A stretch of 46,537 nucleotides of DNA from Caryophanales bacterium UBA6879 (GTDB taxonomy: Bacteria; Bacillota_I; Bacilli_A; RFN20; CAG-288), in NCBI GenBank assembly GCA_002449135.1, contig DKCH01000063.1:1-46537 (forward strand), given 5' to 3'. The notes beneath the pieces were generated by a model. The model did not search any database and was not told the origin of the DNA. It saw nothing but the letters and a program-made list of their open reading frames with translations. Within the stretch, counting starts at the first letter, position 1, and the number at the start of each line of letters is the position of its first letter. The position numbers and the translations under genes were made by a program. Shown one piece after another: positions 42,775 through 46,537 of the stretch.

Positions 42775-43314
42775 ATGGCTAGTGTCGCAGATGCTTATGC
42801 TAAGGCTTTATATGAATTGGCTTTAGATTCTAATGATTTTCATCTTTATTTGGATGAGGCAAAAGCTATTAGACAAGTTCTAAAGGATAACCGCCAATTT
42901 TTAAATGTCCTTTCTTCTTATTTCATTTCATTTAATGAAAAGGAAAAGATACTTGATGAGGTTTTTAAGGATTTTAATAATACAAAGATTGTTACTTTCT
43001 TTAAAGTCGTTACTAAACATAAAAGAGCTTATTTGTTGATTTATATTCTTAAGGAGTTTATTAAACTTGCAGAAACTCATCTTAAGGTTATGTCAGGTAA
43101 ATGTATTTCTGCAAGGAAGCTTTCTTCTAGTGAGTTAGAAGAAGTTATTATGGCTTTTGAAAAGAGGCTAAAGACTAAAGTTGAATTAGTAAATGTTGTT
43201 GATCCTTCATTAATAGGTGGAATTAGGGTTGAATTAAGGGGTAAAATCTTTGATTCTTCTTTAAAAATGCAACTAACTGAAATGCAAGAACAAATATTGA
43301 AAGGAGTAAAATAA
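42775..43314 (+). CDS. atpH: ATP synthase subunit delta, 179 aa
   Basis: VADAYAKALYELA and the C-terminal PSLIGGIRVELRGKIFDSSLKMQL region identify the delta/OSCP family, the cap connecting the stalk to the alpha-beta hexamer. It follows atpF by 2 bases and its stop overlaps the atpA start by one base, indicating tight translational coupling. Confidence 0.95.
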   Translation: MASVADAYAKALYELALDSNDFHLYLDEAKAIRQVLKDNRQFLNVLSSYFISFNEKEKILDEVFKDFNNTKIVTFFKVVTKHKRAYLLIYILKEFIKLAETHLKVMSGKCISARKLSSSELEEVIMAFEKRLKTKVELVNVVDPSLIGGIRVELRGKIFDSSLKMQLTEMQEQILKGVK

Positions 43315-44819
43315 TGGCTTTTAATACAAATGAAGTTTCTGCTCTTATTAAGGAGCAAATTGAGCATTATAATGCAAAAATTGATGCTTCAGATATCGGT
43401 AAAATTGTCACTGTTGGTGATGGCATTGCTTCTATTTATGGCTTAGAAAAAGCAATGTTAGGTGAGCTATTAGTTTTCCCACATGATATTTATGGTATGG
43501 TTATGAACCTAAATGAAGATTCAGTTGGTGCCTGTTTATTTGGTAATGATCTTTTGATTGAGGAAAATGATATTGTTAAAAGAACTGGAATGGTTGTTCA
43601 AGTTCCAGTAGGTGATGGCTTACTTGGTCGTGTTGTTAATGCTTTAGGGCAAGCTGTAGATGGATTAGGTGATATTCCATATACTAAAACTAGACCAGTA
43701 GAAAGGATTGCTCCAGGAGTTATGACTAGAAAATCCGTTGATACTCCTTTAGAAACTGGTATTAAAGCTATTGATAATATGATACCTATTGGGCGTGGTC
43801 AAAGAGAATTAATTATCGGGGACCGTCAAACTGGAAAAACTGCTCTTGCTATTGATACTATTATTAATCAAAAAGGTAAAAATGTTTTATGTGTCTATGT
43901 CGCTATTGGTCAAAAAACTTCTACTGTTGTAAGAGTTGTTGAAAAGCTTAAAGCTTTTGATGCAATGAAATATACAACTGTTGTTTGCGCTAATGCTGCT
44001 GAACTAGATCCTTTAAAATATCTTGCCCCATATGCTGGCTGTGCTATGGCTGAAGAGTGGATGGAACAAGGTAAGGATGTTTTAATTGTTTATGATGATT
44101 TATCTAAGCATGCAGTTGCTTATCGTACTTTGTCTTTACTTTTAAAAAGAGCTCCAGGTAGAGAAGCTTATCCTGGCGATATTTTCTATATCCATTCTCG
44201 TTTACTAGAACGTTCATGTCGTTTATCTAAAGAATATGGTGGTGGTTCAATTACTGCTTTACCTATTATTGAAACTCAAGCAGGGGATATTTCTGCTTAT
44301 ATTCCTACAAATGTTATTTCTATTACTGATGGTCAAATTTTCTTAGTTACTGATTTATTTAATGCAGGTCAAAGACCAGCTATTGATTCTGGATTATCTG
44401 TTTCTAGAGTTGGTTCTGCTGCCCAATTTAAGTGTATTAAACAGGTTAGTAAATCATTGAAGATTGAACTTGCTAATTTCCATGAATTACAGGCTTTTTC
44501 TCAATTTGGTTCTGATTTAGATGCTCAAACTAAAAAGACTTTAGCTCATGGTGAAGCTTTAATGGAAGTTTTAAAACAAGGTCAATATCAACCAATGTCT
44601 TATATAAGACAAGTTATTGAACTTTTTACTGCTAAACAAGGATATTTGGATAGCTTAAAAGTTAGTGATATTCATCCTTTTTTAGATCAACTTTATACTT
44701 TTATTGATAAAAATCATCATGAATTAATTAAAGAATTGGAAGATAAAAAAGAAATGTCTGCAGCCTTTACTGTTAATTTAGATAAGGTTGTTAAAGATTT
44801 TGTACAGGCTTATAAATAG
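43314..44819 (+). CDS. atpA: ATP synthase subunit alpha, 501 aa
   Basis: The beta-barrel N-terminus, P-loop GDRQTGKT (169-176), the alpha-type PGREAYPGDIFY and the downstream SGLSVSRVGSAAQ signature are all present. This subunit is the regulatory nucleotide-binding part of F1. The length is normal. AAAGGAG precedes the ATG, which overlaps the atpH stop. Confidence 0.97.
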   Translation: MAFNTNEVSALIKEQIEHYNAKIDASDIGKIVTVGDGIASIYGLEKAMLGELLVFPHDIYGMVMNLNEDSVGACLFGNDLLIEENDIVKRTGMVVQVPVGDGLLGRVVNALGQAVDGLGDIPYTKTRPVERIAPGVMTRKSVDTPLETGIKAIDNMIPIGRGQRELIIGDRQTGKTALAIDTIINQKGKNVLCVYVAIGQKTSTVVRVVEKLKAFDAMKYTTVVCANAAELDPLKYLAPYAGCAMAEEWMEQGKDVLIVYDDLSKHAVAYRTLSLLLKRAPGREAYPGDIFYIHSRLLERSCRLSKEYGGGSITALPIIETQAGDISAYIPTNVISITDGQIFLVTDLFNAGQRPAIDSGLSVSRVGSAAQFKCIKQVSKSLKIELANFHELQAFSQFGSDLDAQTKKTLAHGEALMEVLKQGQYQPMSYIRQVIELFTAKQGYLDSLKVSDIHPFLDQLYTFIDKNHHELIKELEDKKEMSAAFTVNLDKVVKDFVQAYK

Positions 44820-44827
44820 GATTTTTT

Positions 44828-45703
44828 ATGGCAGAAGATTTAGTTAAAATTAAAAGGAGAATCGCTTCAATTTCCTCAACTAGGAAGATAACTAATGCAA
44901 TGGAATTAGTTTCTTCAGCTAAGCTTAGGAAAAAGAAGAAAATGATGGAAAATGTTAAAGATTATACTAATATTATTGAATCCATTCTTTTAGACTTACT
45001 TACTAAACTAGATGAAAAAGGTAAGTTTCCGCTTTTAAAGTTAACTAAAATTAACGAAAATGCTACTAATGATTTATATGTTTTAGTAAATTCGGATTTA
45101 GGGCTTTGTGGTGGTTATAATTACAACTTATTAAAATGCTTAAATGAGCATATTAAAGAAGGAGATACAGTCTTGTTTTTAGGAAGTCATTCTATTAATA
45201 AAATTGATCCTTTAAAGTATGTAATTAACACTACTGAAATGAAGACTGTTTCTAATTTTGATTATCGTCAAGCTGGTCATTTATCTACTTTATTAGAACA
45301 AGTATATTTAGATGGTAAGTATAAAAATATTTTCTTAGTATATACAAGTTATAAAAACGCATTAACTTTTGTACCTACTTGTGAAAAGATTTTACCTTTA
45401 GAGAAGCCCACTTCTCATAATGTAGAAAAATACGATAATAGTTTTGAAGAAAAGTATTTACCAAATAAAGAAGAAGTCTTTGAACTATTAGTTCCTAAAT
45501 ATTTAAATACGATTCTTTTTGAAAAAATATGTGAAGGTCTTGTTTCAGAAGAAGGCGAAAGGCGAAATGCAATGAAAGGCGCTAGTGATAATGCTGATGA
45601 ATTATTAAAGAATCTTTCATTAAAATACAATAAAGCTAGACAAGGGCAAATCACTTCAGAGATCACAGAAATAGTTTCTGGACGTATTAATGATAATAAT
45701 TAA
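44828..45703 (+). CDS. atpG: ATP synthase subunit gamma, 291 aa
   Basis: The start IKRRIASISSTRKITNAMELVSSAKLRK and the end RRNAMKGASDNADELL with KYNKARQGQITSEITEIV are the diagnostic N- and C-terminal helices of the gamma rotor shaft. The Shine-Dalgarno is weak (TAGGATTTTTT before ATG), unlike that of its neighbours. Confidence 0.95.
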   Translation: MAEDLVKIKRRIASISSTRKITNAMELVSSAKLRKKKKMMENVKDYTNIIESILLDLLTKLDEKGKFPLLKLTKINENATNDLYVLVNSDLGLCGGYNYNLLKCLNEHIKEGDTVLFLGSHSINKIDPLKYVINTTEMKTVSNFDYRQAGHLSTLLEQVYLDGKYKNIFLVYTSYKNALTFVPTCEKILPLEKPTSHNVEKYDNSFEEKYLPNKEEVFELLVPKYLNTILFEKICEGLVSEEGERRNAMKGASDNADELLKNLSLKYNKARQGQITSEITEIVSGRINDNN

Positions 45704-45713
45704 GGAGGTTAAG

Positions 45714-46537
45714 ATGAAAAAAACTATTAATAAAGGTTATATAGTACAAGCTGTTGGACCAATTATCGATGTAAGATTTGAAGAAAATGCAATTCCAAAG
45801 ATTTTAACCGCTTTAGATATTCCTTTAAAAGATAATAAACACTTAGTAGTAGAAGTCTTACAACATATTGGTGATGATATGGTAAGAGGTGTAGCTATGG
45901 GTCCTACTGAAGGAATTGTAAGAGGAATGGAAGTTATTGATACTGGTGCTCCTATTTCTGTTCCTGTTGGTGATAAAACTTTAGGAAGAATGTTTAATGT
46001 TTTAGGTGAACCAATAGATGAGATGCCTAATTGCTTTAATAATGTTGAACATGATCCTATTCATCGTGAACCACCTTCTTTTAAAGAACAAGCTACTAGT
46101 CAAGAAATTTTAGAGACTGGTATTAAAGTTATTGATTTACTTTGCCCTTATGTTAAAGGTGGAAAAATTGGTTTGTTTGGTGGGGCTGGTGTTGGAAAAA
46201 CTGTTTTAATTCAGGAACTTATTCACAATGTTGCTACTGAACATCATGGTATTTCTGTTTTTGCTGGTGTTGGTGAAAGATCAAGAGAAGGTAATGATCT
46301 TTATTATGAAATGCGCAATTCTGGTGTATTAGCTAAAACTGCCTTGGTCTTTGGTCAAATGAATGAACCTCCAGGGGCGAGAATGAGAGTTGCTTTAACT
46401 GCTTTAACTATGGCTGAACATTTTAGAGATAAAGAACACCAAGATGTTTTGTTATTTATTGATAATATCTTTAGATTTACTCAAGCTGGTTCAGAAGTTT
46501 CTGCTTTGCTTGGAAGAATGCCTTCTGCTGTTGGTTA
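45714..46537 (+). CDS. atpD: ATP synthase subunit beta, 3' end beyond window
   Basis: The frame is open to the window end, with about 274 residues visible. TAAGGAGG precedes the ATG. P-loop GGAGVGKT (156-163), VFAGVGERSREGNDLY and LLFIDNIFRFTQAGSEVSAL mark the catalytic F1 subunit. An atpC gene for epsilon would be expected next. Confidence 0.97.
   Translation, partial: MKKTINKGYIVQAVGPIIDVRFEENAIPKILTALDIPLKDNKHLVVEVLQHIGDDMVRGVAMGPTEGIVRGMEVIDTGAPISVPVGDKTLGRMFNVLGEPIDEMPNCFNNVEHDPIHREPPSFKEQATSQEILETGIKVIDLLCPYVKGGKIGLFGGAGVGKTVLIQELIHNVATEHHGISVFAGVGERSREGNDLYYEMRNSGVLAKTALVFGQMNEPPGARMRVALTALTMAEHFRDKEHQDVLLFIDNIFRFTQAGSEVSALLGRMPSAVG

Noticed and set aside
1..46537. Use of the Mycoplasma code (TGA as Trp)
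   Set aside because: All long conserved genes are complete with TGA read as stop, and Trp at conserved positions is TGG.

Overview
The window is strongly AT-rich DNA from a single-membrane, low-G+C Firmicutes-type bacterium, most like the Mollicutes-related or Erysipelotrichia/RF39-type lineages. This placement rests on the base composition, AGGAGG-type ribosome binding sites, many lipobox lipoproteins with Ser-rich linkers and no outer-membrane genes; no rRNA is present to fix it. All readable Trp codons are TGG. None of the 37 visible stop codons is TGA (30 TAA, 7 TAG), so TGA seems to be almost unused although the code looks standard.

Layout. 1-5431: tandem secreted proteins with SipW-type N-termini, followed by their probable dedicated ER-type (S26B) signal peptidase, which carries an extra cytoplasmic C-terminal domain. 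5476-9430: rpmG-secE-nusG and then ftsH, whose product has an unusual C-terminal extension of about 220 residues. 9503-14380: a TetR-family regulator divergent from a two-ATPase/one-permease ABC-2 exporter. 14517-18930: an iron- or phosphonate-type ABC importer (lipoprotein, fused permease, ATPase) with a NUDIX hydrolase.

19060-38701: an accessory region dominated by secreted proteins. It holds a lamin-tail/choice-of-anchor-I lipoprotein, a pectinesterase-like beta-helix lipoprotein, a GH28 polygalacturonase-like protein, a PL9-type pectate lyase, a lipoprotein with two beta-sandwich modules, a 1028-residue multidomain secreted protein and a small lipoprotein. Housekeeping genes are interspersed: nitroreductase, uridine kinase, iron-dependent alcohol dehydrogenase and mntP. 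An M16C peptidase homologue that has lost its zinc motif also lies here. Several intergenic regions carry palindromes, including related TGTAA-type sites upstream of three of the polysaccharide-related genes, which suggests a small pectin-linked regulon.

38812-46537: a small unknown gene, a MATE exporter, and the F-type ATP synthase operon atpIBEFHAGD, with atpD cut by the window end. The c subunit has two membrane carboxylates, E23 and E56, resembling the known two-carboxylate sodium-coupled c-ring of Fusobacterium nucleatum.

The best candidates for something under-described are the SipW-type secretion cluster, the catalytically dead M16C protein, the two-carboxylate c subunit, the absence of TGA and the extended FtsH. 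No CRISPR array, tRNA, rRNA, insertion sequence or phage gene was recognised.
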